NCBI GenBank assembly: GCA_963748315.1
Contig: CAVVIK010000006.1
Coordinates: forward strand, 1,269,715-1,333,714
From: DASPHG01 sp963748315
GTDB lineage: Bacteria; Actinomycetota; Thermoleophilia; Solirubrobacterales; Thermoleophilaceae
Length of the DNA: 64,000 bases
Reading direction: 5' to 3'
Position 1 is the stretch's first letter. Each line of letters starts with the position of its first letter. The translations under genes were made by a program, and so were the position numbers. The notes below the pieces were generated by a model that was given only the letters and a program-made list of their open reading frames with translations, made no database searches and was not told where the DNA came from. Of the stretch, positions 1-8,314 are shown one piece after another.

Positions 1-47
1 AGGCCGAGGCGAAAAAGCTGCTGGAGGCGGGCCCCTACGACGCATAA
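1..47 (+). CDS. C-terminal end of an unidentified protein (5' truncated by window)
   Basis: Reading from base 3, fourteen sense codons giving AEAKKLLEAGPYDA are followed by TAA at 45-47. The fragment is alanine/leucine/lysine-rich and probably helical, but it is too short to name a family. The 71-base gap to the next start and the typical GC3 pattern support a real gene end, but this could be a chance open frame. Confidence 0.35.
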   Translation, partial: AEAKKLLEAGPYDA

Positions 48-104
48 CTGGCGAATCCCTCTACGACATTCGTCCGAAAGCTCCCAAACTCTCGCGAACC
101 ACGG

Positions 105-110
105 TATATC
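105..110 (+). promoter_or_regulatory. Possible -10 element (TATATC) of the BldC-like gene
   Basis: An AT-rich hexamer TATATC stands out in GC-rich sequence 8 bases before the ATG at 119. If used, transcription would start almost at the start codon, giving a leaderless mRNA; no Shine-Dalgarno sequence is visible. No clear -35 element was recognised. Confidence 0.25.
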
Positions 111-118
111 TGGTCGAT

Positions 119-331
119 ATGGCCCACATGGTGGAAGGGACTCCACGGCATTTTCTCAACGTCGGACAGGCGGCCGAGTACCTAGGCGTCAGCGCTGCGT
201 CGCTCCGTAACTGGTCGGACCAGGGCAAGGTCCCGGTCTATCGGACACCGGGCGGCCAGCGCCGCTACCGCGTCACCGATCTCGACAAGTTCATCGAGTC
301 GTGGCGCGAGACCCCGGTCTCGCAGCTCTAG
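119..331 (+). CDS. BldC-like MerR-type helix-turn-helix DNA-binding protein
   Basis: This 70-residue protein is a single winged HTH. Residues ~15-45 contain GQAAEYLGVSAASLRNWSD, a MerR-like recognition helix, followed by the wing signature TPGGQRRYR and a short C-terminal helix. This matches the BldC / DNA-binding domain layout of actinobacterial regulators, which are also about 70 residues and bind direct repeats as head-to-tail multimers. It has no effector domain. Phage excisionases share the fold, but no phage genes surround it. Its stop overlaps the kinase stop on the other strand within CTAG (328-331). The target genes cannot be read from sequence. Confidence 0.85.
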   Translation: MAHMVEGTPRHFLNVGQAAEYLGVSAASLRNWSDQGKVPVYRTPGGQRRYRVTDLDKFIESWRETPVSQL

Positions 332-1518
332 TCGGTGTGGTCCCTGATCAGGGACTTCAGCTCCTGGACCTGACCGCGGACGTCGCTCTCGTTCGGCGCG
401 TCGATGCCGCCGCCGTCCATCGCGGACACCGCCGCGACGGCGGCGATCGCGCCTGCCGCGAGCAGTAGCAGCGCGAGCAGCACCCGGCCGGCACGGTTGC
501 GGCGCGGCGGTCGCCGCTGCGCCGCCTGAGCGCGCGCCGGGGGCCGCCGCTCGGGCGCGCGCTCGCGGGGCGGGAGCGGCGCGACCATCGTCGGGTCGAT
601 CTGGCGCTCGTACTGCGTGCGAGGCAGAGCCTGTGTCGCCTCGTCCTCGTAGGCACCCGCGGCTAGGCGAATCGTGGCCTCGGTGTCCTCCCCGCGCGCG
701 CCCGCAGCGACAGCCTGCGCCATCTCGAGCGCCGAGCCGTAGCGTTGCTCGGGGTCCGCATGGAGGGCCACTTGGATCGCCCGGTCGAGCGTGGCCGGGA
801 TCTCCGGGCGCTGCGGGATGATCGGCTCGATCGCGTCGTTCTGCTGCTTCAGTGCGAGCTCGGTCAGCGAGCTGTACTCGTGCGGCAGCCGCCCGGCGAG
901 GAACTGGTATGCGCACACGCCGAGCGAGTAGATGTCGGAAGCGGGGCCGGCCTCCTCGCCGCGCGCCTGCTCGGGCGACAGGTAGGCCGCCGTGCCGAGC
1001 ACGGAGCCGACCTGTGTGATCCGCGTCTGCTCGGCCGCCTTCGCGATGCCGAAGTCGGCCAGCTTGAGCGTGCCGGCCTCGCTCGAGATGAGCAGGTTGC
1101 CCGGCTTGACGTCGCGGTGCACGACCCCGGCGCGGTGTGCGTAGTCGAGCCCGTGGCAGGCGTCGACGACGTAGCGCACGGCCTGCTCGACGCCGAGCTC
1201 CTTGTCCTCCCGGAGCAGGTCGGCGCACGACGGCCCCTCGACGAACTCCATGACGATGTAGTGGCGCTCGGAGTCCTGGTCCTTGCCCGAGTCGAAGACC
1301 TGGACGATGTTCGGGTGCTGGAGGCTCGCGGCCGCGAGCGCCTCGCGCCGGAAACGGGCGACGAAGTTCTCGTCCTCGGCCAGATGCTCGGCCAGCAGCT
1401 TGACGGCCACGCGGCGCTCGAGCACGGTGTCGACCGCCAGGAACACGGTCGACATGCCGCCGGCCCCGAGCCTGCGGTCGAGCCGGTAGCGGCCGTCGAC
1501 CTCGGTCGGAGTGGCCAT
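328..1518 (-). CDS. Ser/Thr protein kinase, PknB-like, single TM, no PASTA domains
   Basis: Translation from the ATG at 1516-1518 gives 396 residues starting MATPTEVDGRYRL. A Hanks-type kinase domain fills the first ~270 residues: glycine loop GAGGMSTV, catalytic lysine in AVKLL (Lys40), HRDVKPGN catalytic loop, DFGIA and the SPEQARG activation-segment end. A disordered, Arg/Pro-rich juxtamembrane stretch leads to one TM helix near residues 340-365 and only about 25 extracytoplasmic residues, so there is no sensor domain. A longer upstream frame exists but overlaps the lipoprotein gene and lacks kinase homology. The start overlaps the lipoprotein stop (TGATG), so the two are cotranscribed; the lipoprotein is a candidate partner or substrate. 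Confidence 0.93.
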   Translation of the reverse strand: MATPTEVDGRYRLDRRLGAGGMSTVFLAVDTVLERRVAVKLLAEHLAEDENFVARFRREALAAASLQHPNIVQVFDSGKDQDSERHYIVMEFVEGPSCADLLREDKELGVEQAVRYVVDACHGLDYAHRAGVVHRDVKPGNLLISSEAGTLKLADFGIAKAAEQTRITQVGSVLGTAAYLSPEQARGEEAGPASDIYSLGVCAYQFLAGRLPHEYSSLTELALKQQNDAIEPIIPQRPEIPATLDRAIQVALHADPEQRYGSALEMAQAVAAGARGEDTEATIRLAAGAYEDEATQALPRTQYERQIDPTMVAPLPPRERAPERRPPARAQAAQRRPPRRNRAGRVLLALLLLAAGAIAAVAAVSAMDGGGIDAPNESDVRGQVQELKSLIRDHTD

Positions 1519-2036
1519 CAGTCTTCCTTGTTCTCCTGCCCCGGGGGAAGGGCATCGGGGTCGAACTGCGCGCCGCCGTCGCCCTCGTCGGGCTCGGTTG
1601 TCGTCGGCGGAGGCGTCGTCGTGGTGGGCTCGGGCGTCGGCTCCGGGGTGGTCGTGGTGGTCGTCGGCTCCGGCACGGTCTCCGTGATCGTCGGCTCGGG
1701 GGTCGTCTCCGGCGTAGTCTCGACCTCCTCCTCGCACTCCTGGCTGACCAGGCTGCCGAGGTTGTCGACGCCGTCGCCGAGGGCGTCCTGCACGTCGGAG
1801 CCGACGCCGTCGTCGTCGAGCGTGTCCACCGTCGTGCGCGCCTGGTTGACCGCCGTCTGGGCGTCCGCACACTCGTCCTGGTTCACGTTCTGCTGGACAG
1901 CGTCGAGCTGGCTCGCGAGCGTCTGAGCCTTGTTCGCGGGGATCGGGTCGCCCTCGTCGTCGCCGCCGCAGGCCGCGAGCGGCAGGCAGACCGCGGCGGC
2001 GGCGAACAGAGCCGGAAGTCGAGCGCCGGTCGTCAT
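1518..2036 (-). CDS. Secreted lipoprotein with Thr/Pro/Glu-rich tail
   Basis: The 172-residue product begins with a lipoprotein signal peptide ending in the lipobox LAAC (Cys about residue 23), followed by GGDDEGD. Residues ~30-105 form a small, probably helical domain with two cysteines (DEC and QEC) that could pair. The rest is a low-complexity Thr/Pro/Glu stretch typical of a cell-wall-spanning linker, ending in an acidic tail. It lies between a phosphoesterase and a Ser/Thr kinase with an ATGA overlap upstream and TGATG downstream. No family was recognised; the Thr-rich region is extracytoplasmic and so is not an obvious kinase substrate. Confidence 0.8.
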   Translation of the reverse strand: MTTGARLPALFAAAAVCLPLAACGGDDEGDPIPANKAQTLASQLDAVQQNVNQDECADAQTAVNQARTTVDTLDDDGVGSDVQDALGDGVDNLGSLVSQECEEEVETTPETTPEPTITETVPEPTTTTTTPEPTPEPTTTTPPPTTTEPDEGDGGAQFDPDALPPGQENKED

Positions 2037-2785
2037 TGGCCGTAGTAAAGCCGGTCGGCCAGTTGCGCCGGCAGCCCGGCGGCGCGGATCGCGTCGGCGG
2101 CCTCGTCCACCGGGTACTCGGTGCGGCGCCAGGTCGCGCGCCAGGAGTCGAGCTCGAGCAGCAGCCAGCTCGCGCGCGGGTCGCCGTCGCGCGGCTGGCC
2201 CACGCTGCCCGGGTTGATCAGCCAGCGGTCACTTGAGATGTCGAGCTCGGCGTTCGGCTCCGCCTGGGCCCCCGCGGTCGGAGAGTCGCCCTTGCGCCAG
2301 AAGGCGAGCGCGACGTGGGAATGCCCCACCGCGCCCACGCGCGGCTCCATCTCGTCGAAGCAGTCGTCTGCGGCAAGGGAGGAGAGGACGTACTCCCAGA
2401 CCGGGTCGCGCGGGCTCGCGTGGTACATGCCGAGCGGCTGCGTCTCGTCGCTCCCCTTCAGCTTCTCCAGGTAGCTGCGGGCGTCGGCGGTGAGCACCTC
2501 CTTCGTCCACTCGGCGGCCACGGCCGCGTTCTGTGAGAAGTCCGTGATATCGAGCTGGTCGATCACCACGAGGTCGTGATTCCCGATCAGGCAGAGATCG
2601 ACCGTCGTGGCCGCGAACTCGACGCATTCGTTCGGCTGGGCCCCGTAGCCGACCAGATCGCCCAGGCACCAGATGCCGTCGACGCCCTCCTCGTCGATTG
2701 CGCGGAGGGTCGCCTGGAACGCCGGAAGATTTCCGTGGACGTCCGAGATCAGTGCGATGCGGCGCGTGTCAGTCTCTGGGGGCAT
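2033..2785 (-). CDS. Calcineurin-like metallophosphoesterase (YfcE/MJ0936-type)
   Basis: The 250-residue protein starts MPPETDTRRIALISDVHGN. It carries the dinuclear-metal phosphoesterase motifs in order: DVHGN near the N-terminus, GDLVGYG, GNHD, GHSH (VGAVGHSHVAL) and the terminal NPGSVGQPRDG. This arrangement is typical of small cytosolic phosphodiesterases of the PF12850 group; the substrate cannot be inferred. No start lies between this ATG and the first motif, so the start is well fixed. It is first in a three-gene operon with the lipoprotein (ATGA overlap) and the kinase. Its start codon shares the CATG at 2783-2786 with the divergent M48 gene. Confidence 0.9.
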   Translation of the reverse strand: MPPETDTRRIALISDVHGNLPAFQATLRAIDEEGVDGIWCLGDLVGYGAQPNECVEFAATTVDLCLIGNHDLVVIDQLDITDFSQNAAVAAEWTKEVLTADARSYLEKLKGSDETQPLGMYHASPRDPVWEYVLSSLAADDCFDEMEPRVGAVGHSHVALAFWRKGDSPTAGAQAEPNAELDISSDRWLINPGSVGQPRDGDPRASWLLLELDSWRATWRRTEYPVDEAADAIRAAGLPAQLADRLYYGQ

Positions 2786-3988
2786 GCGGAAGGTCGGGTA
2801 CAGCCTGCCTGTTGCGGCCGTCGCGGCGGTGGTTGCCGCCACGGCGGCAACGCTGCTTCTCCGTCCGCGAGGCGGGCTCATCGAGCCGGCCGCGGTAAGC
2901 GCGACAGATTACTTCCTCCCCGATCAGATCGAACGAGCGGAGGACTTTCGCGGCCCACAGCGCGTATCCTGGGGCTGGCCGGGCTGGGCCTGACCGGCGT
3001 CACCCTGGCGTTCCTGGCGCTCAGGCCGCCGCGGAGGTGGCTCTACGGCCGCCCGGTGCGGCGCGCTGCCGCGGTCGGCGCCGAACTCGCCCTCGTGCTC
3101 GTCGTCATCAACCTGCCATTGGATGCGGTTCGACATGAGCGCGCGGCCGACTACGGCCTCTCGACACAGGACTGGGGCCCGTGGCTTGGCGATGTCGGCA
3201 AGGCGGCGGGCATCAGCGCGTTGTTCGCCGCCGGCGGTGCGGCGCTTGCCGTCGTGCTGTGGCGGCGCTTCCGCGGGCGCTGGTGGATCCCGTCGTCGGT
3301 CGCCGTCGTCGCGGTCGGTGCTCTGATGCTCTACGCGTCGCCGCTCGTCATCGATCCGCTCTTCAACCGGTTCGACGAGCTACCCGAGGGCAGGCTGCGG
3401 GCGGACGTGCTCGACCTGGCGAAGCGCGCCGACGTGGACGTCGGCGACGTGTATCGAGTCGACGCCAGCCGCCGCACGACCGGCGCGAACGCGTACGTCA
3501 CGGGGCTCGGGCACAGCAAGCGCGTCGTGCTCTACGACAACCTGATCGAGGACTTCACGCCTGCCGAGGTCCGCTCGGTGGTTGCGCATGAGCTGGGGCA
3601 CGTCCACTACGACGATGTCCCGCGCGGCCTGCTCTTCCTCGCGCTGATCGCGCCGCCGGGCATGCTGCTCGTCCAGCGGCTGGCCGAGCGGATGGCGCCC
3701 GGCGCGCGCGGTGCGGACCTCGTGCCCGCGCTGGCGCTCGCGTTCGCCGTCGTGGCGTTCGGCGGCCAGATCGCCGGCAACTACGTCTCGCGCGAGGTGG
3801 AGGCCCGCGCGGACGCGTACGCCCTACGGTTGACCGATGACCCCGATGCGTTCATCGGGCTCGAGAAGCGGCTGACGATCCAGAACATCTCCGACCCGGA
3901 TCCGCCCGAGCTGCTGCAGGCGCTCTTCGGCACCCATCCGACGACGTTGGAGCGCCTCGGCTACGCCGAGACGTACGAAAGCCGTTAG
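2784..3988 (+). CDS. M48 (Ste24/CAAX-prenyl-protease-like) membrane metallopeptidase, one apparent frameshift
   Basis: From the ATG at 2784 a signal-anchor-like hydrophobic segment is followed by ERAEDFRGPQR, the usual N-terminus of this family, and then frame 0 runs to a stop near 2993. The homology continues in another frame from about 2965 (LGLAGLGLTG onward) to the TAG at 3986-3988. One missing base, most simply a C in the CC at about 2965, would join them into a protein of about 401 residues. The remainder has several TM helices, the zinc motif HELGH, the distal glutamate in EVEARADAYAL and the family C-terminus with FGTHPTTLERL. The stop overlaps the DUF3467 stop on the other strand. 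The role is presumably membrane protein turnover. Confidence 0.85.
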
Positions 3989-4281
3989 CCGCCTTCGTCG
4001 CCGTACTCGGGGAGGTTCTTGATCCCCTCGGTGGTCTGCCACTTCGAGAAGTTGTCCTCCATCGCGTCGATCAGCTCGCGCATGAACCGCGGTGACACGC
4101 TGACCCGCGAGACGACCACGCCGGGGACCTCTTCTTCCTCGATCTCGTGATCGACGCGGGCGAAGGTGATGGTGAACTCGTAATCCGAGTGGCTGACGTT
4201 CGCGAAGTTCGCGTAGACACCCGCCATCACCTCGGGCGACGTGTGGATATTGAAGTGGCGCTCGGGCTGCTCTTCGTCCAC
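3985..4281 (-). CDS. DUF3467 family protein
   Basis: The 98-residue soluble protein starts at GTG (4279-4281). It matches DUF3467 by its beta-strand pattern: an N-terminal HFNIHTSPEVMAGVYANF, then VSHSDYEFTITFARV, a middle variable acidic loop, and the closing helix RFMRELIDAMEDNFSKWQ. Family members are small, single-domain and of unknown function. It sits alone between convergent M48 and divergent rlmH, with 23 bases to the rlmH start. The family call is firm; no function is offered. Confidence 0.85.
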   Translation of the reverse strand: MDEEQPERHFNIHTSPEVMAGVYANFANVSHSDYEFTITFARVDHEIEEEEVPGVVVSRVSVSPRFMRELIDAMEDNFSKWQTTEGIKNLPEYGDEGG

Positions 4282-4304
4282 GGCGCCTAGTATCGCAGTC
4301 GCCC

Positions 4305-4712
4305 GTGCGGATCCTCGTGCTCGCAGTCGGGCGGCTGCGGCCGCCCTTCGTGGACGACGTCCAGCACTACGAGAAGCTGCTCGGCGGTCAGGGCCGCGTC
4401 GAGGTCGTGGAGCTGCGCGAGGACGCGAAGCTCGCCGGGCGGATTCCGGAGCGCTCGTACGTCGTCCAGCTCGACAGCAGGGGGCGCCAGCTCTCGTCGG
4501 AGCAGCTCGCCGAGTGGCTCGAGCAGCGGCGCCAGGCCGGGCTCGACCTGTGCTTCGTCATCGGCGGCCCGCATGGGGTCGAGCTGGAGCGCTGCGACAT
4601 GAAGCTCTCCTTCGGGCCGGCCACGCTGCCGCACCAGCTCGCCCGCGTGGTCCTGCTCGAGCAGCTCTTCCGCGCGCACAAGATCCTGGCCGGCGAGCCG
4701 TACCACTACTAA
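4305..4712 (+). CDS. rlmH: 23S rRNA (pseudouridine1915-N3)-methyltransferase RlmH (SPOUT family)
   Basis: The 135-residue product starts at GTG with MRILVLAVGRLRPPF, matching the first strand and helix of RlmH. The SAM-binding trefoil-knot region includes FVIGGPHGV, then the conserved MKLSFGPATLPHQLARVVLLEQLFRA and the family ending GEPYHY. RlmH methylates the N3 of a pseudouridine in helix 69 of 23S rRNA. The usual length is about 155 residues; the shortening falls in the middle region, while both signature ends are intact. argS follows after 7 bases and is probably cotranscribed. Confidence 0.93.
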   Translation: MRILVLAVGRLRPPFVDDVQHYEKLLGGQGRVEVVELREDAKLAGRIPERSYVVQLDSRGRQLSSEQLAEWLEQRRQAGLDLCFVIGGPHGVELERCDMKLSFGPATLPHQLARVVLLEQLFRAHKILAGEPYHY

Positions 4713-4719
4713 TACGCGG

Positions 4720-6261
4720 ATGGATCCCCTCGCCGACCTGCGCGAAGCGATTGGCGAGGACGCGCGCCTCGAGCGGCCGCCGCAGCCCGATTTCGGCGAC
4801 TACTCCACGAATGCCGCGATGCTGCGGGCCCCCACCGAGGGCAAGCCTCCGCGTGACGTCGCGGGCGCGCTGGCGGAGGAGCTGAAGGAGCGCTTCGGCG
4901 ACGACGTCGACCGGATCGACGTCGCCGGCCCGGGCTTCCTCAATCTGTTCATGAGCGACCACTGGTTCCACCGGGCCGTCGCGGCGGCGACCTCCGACGG
5001 CGGCGACTTCGGGCGCGGAAGCGGGGGAGAGCGCGTCCTCGTCGAGTTCGTCAGCGCGAATCCGACCGGGCCGATGACTGTGGCCTCGGCGCGCGGCGCG
5101 GCGATCGGCGACTCGCTGGCGCGCCTGCTCGAGTTCGCAGGCGACGAGGTCGAGCGCGAGTACTACATCAACGACTACGGCACCCAGGTTCGCCTGTTCG
5201 GGGAGTCGATCCGCGCACGCGCGCGCGGCGAGGAGCCGCCCGAAGGCGGCTACCAGGGTGACTACGTCGCCGAGCTAGCGGCCGAGATCGAGGGCGCCGC
5301 CGAGGCGGACCCGGACGAGCTGGCGCAAAGAGGCGTCGAGCTCATGATGGGGCGGGTCCGGGCGACGCTCGAGCGCTTCCGCATCCACTTCGACCGCTTC
5401 TTCTCGGAGCGCTCGATGTATGAGGACGGCTCCGTCGAACGCGTCTTCGAGCAGCTGGACAGCCACATCTACGAGCACGAGGGCGCGCGCTGGCTGCGCA
5501 CGACGGAGTTCGGTGACGACAAGGACAGCGTGCTCGTCCGCTCGTCCGGCGAGCCGACGTACTTCGCCTCCGACATCGCCTACCACGAGGACAAACGCGA
5601 GCGCGGATACGACCGCCTGATCGACATCTGGGGCGCCGACCACCACGGCCACGTCAAGCGGATGCTCTCCGCGTGGAAAGCGCTCGGTGGTGCCGACGGG
5701 TCGCTGGAGCTCCTGATCATGCAGCTCGTCAACCTGATGGAGGGCGGCCAGCGCGCGAAGATGTCGAAGCGTCAGGGTGAGTTCGTCACGCTAGACGACC
5801 TGCTCGACGACATCGGCGTGGATGCGGCGCGGTTCTTCCTGCTCCAGCGCTCGCACGACACGACGATCGACCTCGACCTCGCACTCGCGCGCGAGCAGTC
5901 GAACGAGAACCCCGTCTACTACTGCCAGTACGCACACGCGCGGATCGCATCGATCCTCCGCCGCGCCGAGAAGGAGCCCGACCCGGCTGGCGGGGGCGAG
6001 CTCCATCCATCCGAGAAGGAGCTGATCAAGAAGCTGCTCGAGTTCCCGGAGGAGATCGCCATCGCAGCGGAGCGGCGCGCTCCGCATCGCCTGACGACGT
6101 ACGTGCTCGCCCTCGCGCAGGCGTTCTCCGCCTTCTACCGCGACTGCAAGGTCGTCGGCACTCCCGAGGAGGGCTTTCGGCTGGCGCTCTCGCTGCAGAC
6201 GCAGCACGTGATCGCGCGTTCGCTCGACCTCCTTGGGGTAGAGGCGCCTGACTCCATGTAG
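4720..6261 (+). CDS. argS: Arginyl-tRNA synthetase, atypical HIGH signature
   Basis: This 513-residue class I synthetase has the class-specific SANPTGP segment, the FDRFFSERSMYEDGSVERV region, WGADHHGHVKRM, the KMSKRQGEFVTLDDLL loop and a C-terminal anticodon-binding helical domain ending near SLDLLGVEAP. The first signature, usually HIGH or HVGH, reads TVAS here (NPTGPMTVASARGA), so both active-site histidines are replaced. It lacks much of the N-terminal Add1 domain, which explains the length below the usual ~560. It is an essential translation gene, and the reading frame is intact. It follows rlmH closely and is convergent with ccdA, 5 bases away. Confidence 0.93.
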   Translation: MDPLADLREAIGEDARLERPPQPDFGDYSTNAAMLRAPTEGKPPRDVAGALAEELKERFGDDVDRIDVAGPGFLNLFMSDHWFHRAVAAATSDGGDFGRGSGGERVLVEFVSANPTGPMTVASARGAAIGDSLARLLEFAGDEVEREYYINDYGTQVRLFGESIRARARGEEPPEGGYQGDYVAELAAEIEGAAEADPDELAQRGVELMMGRVRATLERFRIHFDRFFSERSMYEDGSVERVFEQLDSHIYEHEGARWLRTTEFGDDKDSVLVRSSGEPTYFASDIAYHEDKRERGYDRLIDIWGADHHGHVKRMLSAWKALGGADGSLELLIMQLVNLMEGGQRAKMSKRQGEFVTLDDLLDDIGVDAARFFLLQRSHDTTIDLDLALAREQSNENPVYYCQYAHARIASILRRAEKEPDPAGGGELHPSEKELIKKLLEFPEEIAIAAERRAPHRLTTYVLALAQAFSAFYRDCKVVGTPEEGFRLALSLQTQHVIARSLDLLGVEAPDSM

Positions 6262-6266
6262 CGGAG

Positions 6267-7008
6267 CTACAAGTCGCTGATCGCGTTGACGCCGATGTCC
6301 GTCAGCCAGGAGTTCAGCTCGGTCAGGTCGTTGCGGTAGAGCAGGACGCCCATCACGATCAGGATCGCGCCGCCGACGGCCGTGATCACCGTGTAGTGAT
6401 CGCGGAAGAAGCGGAAGATGCGCGTGACCTGGGTGAATGCGATCGCGCTGAGCAGGAACGGCACCGCCAGGCCCAGCGCGTAGAAGGCGAGCAGGATGCC
6501 GCCCTCGCCGACCGTGTTCTCGTTGGCCGCGGCCGTGAGGATCGCGCCGAGCGTCGGGCCGGTGCACGGCAGCCACGCGACGGCGAACGCGAAGCCGGCG
6601 ACGACCGGCCCGCCGGTGGCGACGCGGCGCATGAGCGCCTCGGGGCGCCACTCCTGGTTGAGCAACGGCAGAAAGAGCGTCCCGATGAAGAAGACGCCCA
6701 TAAGGATCAGCAGGATGCCGGAGATCTCCCGCAAGGTCTCGCGGTTCTCGCCCAGCGTGTCGCCGAGCCCGGTTGCGGTCATCCCGAGCGCGACGAACAT
6801 CGCGCTGAACGAGAGGCAGAAGATGATCGCGGGGAGGAGAACCTTCCAGCGCGACTTGCCGGCCTCGATCTCGGCGAACTCGAGCCCCGAGATCGCGGAG
6901 AGGTAGCCCGGCACGAGCGGCAGGACGCACGGGCGAGATGAACGAGACGATCCCGACGCCGAACGCGGCGAAGACCGTGGTGTCGACGCTGTCCGCGATC
7001 GGGATCAC
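6267..7008 (-). CDS. ccdA: CcdA-like thiol-disulfide transmembrane protein, one apparent frameshift
   Basis: The GTG at 7006-7008 opens VIPIADSVDTTVFAAFGVG, then SFISP. In the next bases the expected family motif CVLPLVPGYLSAISG appears only after skipping one extra G at about 6931; the 215-residue remainder then runs in frame to 6267. Corrected, the protein is 246 residues with about six TM helices. It carries both redox cysteines of the family: one in the SPC motif and one in AVAWLPCTGPTLGAIL. CcdA passes electrons from cytoplasmic thioredoxin across the membrane to TlpA/CcmG-type proteins for cytochrome c maturation. The start overlaps the ccmH stop by GTGA, and this is the last gene of the tlpA operon. 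Confidence 0.88.
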
Positions 7009-7454
7009 AGGTCGTACTTCGCCAGGTCGTCGTCGAGCCGCTTCGACTCGCGCGTGCTCGCGGCCGGGCCCGTCGCGGCGGTCGCGGGACGCGCGCGCCA
7101 GCGCCGGACGCCGATTGCGATCGCGCCGCCGGCGGCGAGCAGGATCGCGAGCGGCACCAGGTAGGCGGCGAGGTCGAAGCCGTCGTCGTCCGGCAGGGCG
7201 AGCACCTCGTCGCCGAACTCGGCGACGAGCGCGTCCTTGATCTCGTCCTTCGACTTGCAGTCGTCGATCATGCCCTGGATGAACGCGCGCTCGCGCTGCG
7301 CCTGCGGGGCCTCGGACGCGATCCCGAGCGAGGTGCCGCAGACCGGGCACATGACCTCGTCCTCGAGGTCGCCGAGCGATGTCTGCGGGCAAGCTGCCGC
7401 GGCCGGCACCGCGAGCGCCAGCCAGAGGCCGAGAGTCGCTGCCGCTCTCCTCAC
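7005..7454 (-). CDS. ccmH: CcmH-like cytochrome c maturation thioreductase
   Basis: The 149-residue product starts at GTG in a GTGA overlap with the upstream START-like gene. A signal peptide (LGLWLALAVPAAAA) precedes the CcmH domain with the redox motif MCPVCG, corresponding to the LRCxxC of the family, and helices ending in DEIKDALVAEFGDEVL. A C-terminal TM helix (LAAYLVPLAILLAAGG) and a basic tail finish it. CcmH keeps the apocytochrome haem-binding CxxC reduced. It stands directly before ccdA, which would supply reducing power, and four genes after tlpA. A longer frame extends upstream but lies inside the neighbouring gene. Confidence 0.88.
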   Translation of the reverse strand: MRRAAATLGLWLALAVPAAAACPQTSLGDLEDEVMCPVCGTSLGIASEAPQAQRERAFIQGMIDDCKSKDEIKDALVAEFGDEVLALPDDDGFDLAAYLVPLAILLAAGGAIAIGVRRWRARPATAATGPAASTRESKRLDDDLAKYDL

Positions 7455-7876
7455 GCGAGCTTCTTGCGCAGACCGTCCACCATGGACGTGACCGCGCTGC
7501 GGTACCACCGCTTGCCGACCGCGCGGTCGAGCAGCTTGTACGGCGCGTTCGTGGGCTCCATGCCGACCTCGACCTCGCAGAACGTGTCCTCGCCGGCCTC
7601 GGTGAGCGCCCACCGCGAGTAGTAGCCGCTCCGTAGGCACCGCATGCGGATCTCCTGGAGATCGGTGAGCTCGTCGACCACGAACTCGGTCGTCGAGGAC
7701 CCAAGCGGAAGCTTGGATACGCGCTCGAAGCGCGTCCCTTCTTGGATGTCGTCGGGCAGGCCCGTCACCTTGACGACGTCGTTCGCCCACTCGGGGTAGC
7801 GCTGCGGGTCACCGACGAGCTCCCACACGTCGCGGATGGGGGCTTCGATCAAGGTCTGGTGCTGCCAGGACGCCAT
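7451..7876 (-). CDS. SRPBCC/START-like (polyketide cyclase/dehydrase family) protein, copy 2
   Basis: The 141-residue single-domain protein begins with the family hallmark APIRDVWELVGDPQRYPEW, the first strand and lid helix of a START-like cavity, and ends with the long C-terminal helix region YRSAVTSMVDGLRKKL. It is clearly paralogous to the gene just upstream (7880-8311), sharing RLRC/RMRC, SGYYSRW and TFCEVEVGM stretches. These proteins bind hydrophobic ligands; no ligand can be inferred. Its position between TlpA and CcmH/CcdA suggests cotranscription with a haem or thiol pathway, but a direct role there is not shown. Confidence 0.88.
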   Translation of the reverse strand: MASWQHQTLIEAPIRDVWELVGDPQRYPEWANDVVKVTGLPDDIQEGTRFERVSKLPLGSSTTEFVVDELTDLQEIRMRCLRSGYYSRWALTEAGEDTFCEVEVGMEPTNAPYKLLDRAVGKRWYRSAVTSMVDGLRKKLA

Positions 7877-7879
7877 GGG

Positions 7880-8311
7880 CTAAGTGTTCCGCGCCACGGT
7901 CGAGCGGATCCGCTCGAGCCACTCCGTCACCATGTTCCGGTACCAGCGCTTGCCGAGGGTCGCGTCGAAGGCCTTGTGCTGCCAGGCGTCGGGCCGCATG
8001 CCGACCTCGACCTCGCAGAACGTGTCGTCGCCCGCCTCGGTCAGAAGCCAGCGGGAGTAGTAGCCGCTCTTCAGGCAGCGGAGCCGGATCTCGCGCATGT
8101 CGTCGAGCTGCTCGATGACGAAATCGGTCGTGTCCTTGCCGAACGGCGTTTTCATCGTCTGGCGGTACTCGGCGCCCTCGACGGCCGCCTCCAGCCCCGT
8201 CACCTCGACGACCGACCCGGCCCACTCGGGATAGCGGCGCGGATCGCCGACCAGGTCCCAGACGGCATCCACCGGGGCCTCGATCAGGTGCTGTTCGCGG
8301 AACGCGGACAT
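7880..8311 (-). CDS. SRPBCC/START-like protein, copy 1
   Basis: The 143-residue protein starts MSAFREQHLIEAPVDAVWD and continues LVGDPRRYPEWAGSVVEV, the START-like N-terminus, and ends with WYRNMVTEWLERIRS. It shares about half of its residues by eye with the downstream copy, and only 3 bases separate the two, so they arose by tandem duplication. The gene follows tlpA by 3 bases and is part of the same five-gene operon. Ligand and reaction are unknown. Confidence 0.88.
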   Translation of the reverse strand: MSAFREQHLIEAPVDAVWDLVGDPRRYPEWAGSVVEVTGLEAAVEGAEYRQTMKTPFGKDTTDFVIEQLDDMREIRLRCLKSGYYSRWLLTEAGDDTFCEVEVGMRPDAWQHKAFDATLGKRWYRNMVTEWLERIRSTVARNT

Positions 8312-8314
8312 GGC

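Noticed and set aside
119..331. BldC-like protein as a phage excisionase or mobile-element marker
   Set aside because: No integrase, att-like repeat or phage gene is nearby, and the wing motif fits the chromosomal BldC group.
1620..1720. Repetitive GTCGT/GGCTC pattern as a tandem repeat or CRISPR-like array
   Set aside because: It is the coding sequence of the Thr/Pro/Glu-rich lipoprotein tail; no spacers or regular unit length.
182..1870. Minus-strand open frame of 562 codons overlapping the kinase
   Set aside because: Arg-rich shadow frame; the kinase motifs lie in the neighbouring frame with a proper start and stop.
5791..7704. Long minus-strand open frame across argS and ccdA
   Set aside because: It contains the true first residues of ccdA only because of the indel near 6931; the remainder is antisense to argS and out of frame with ccmH.
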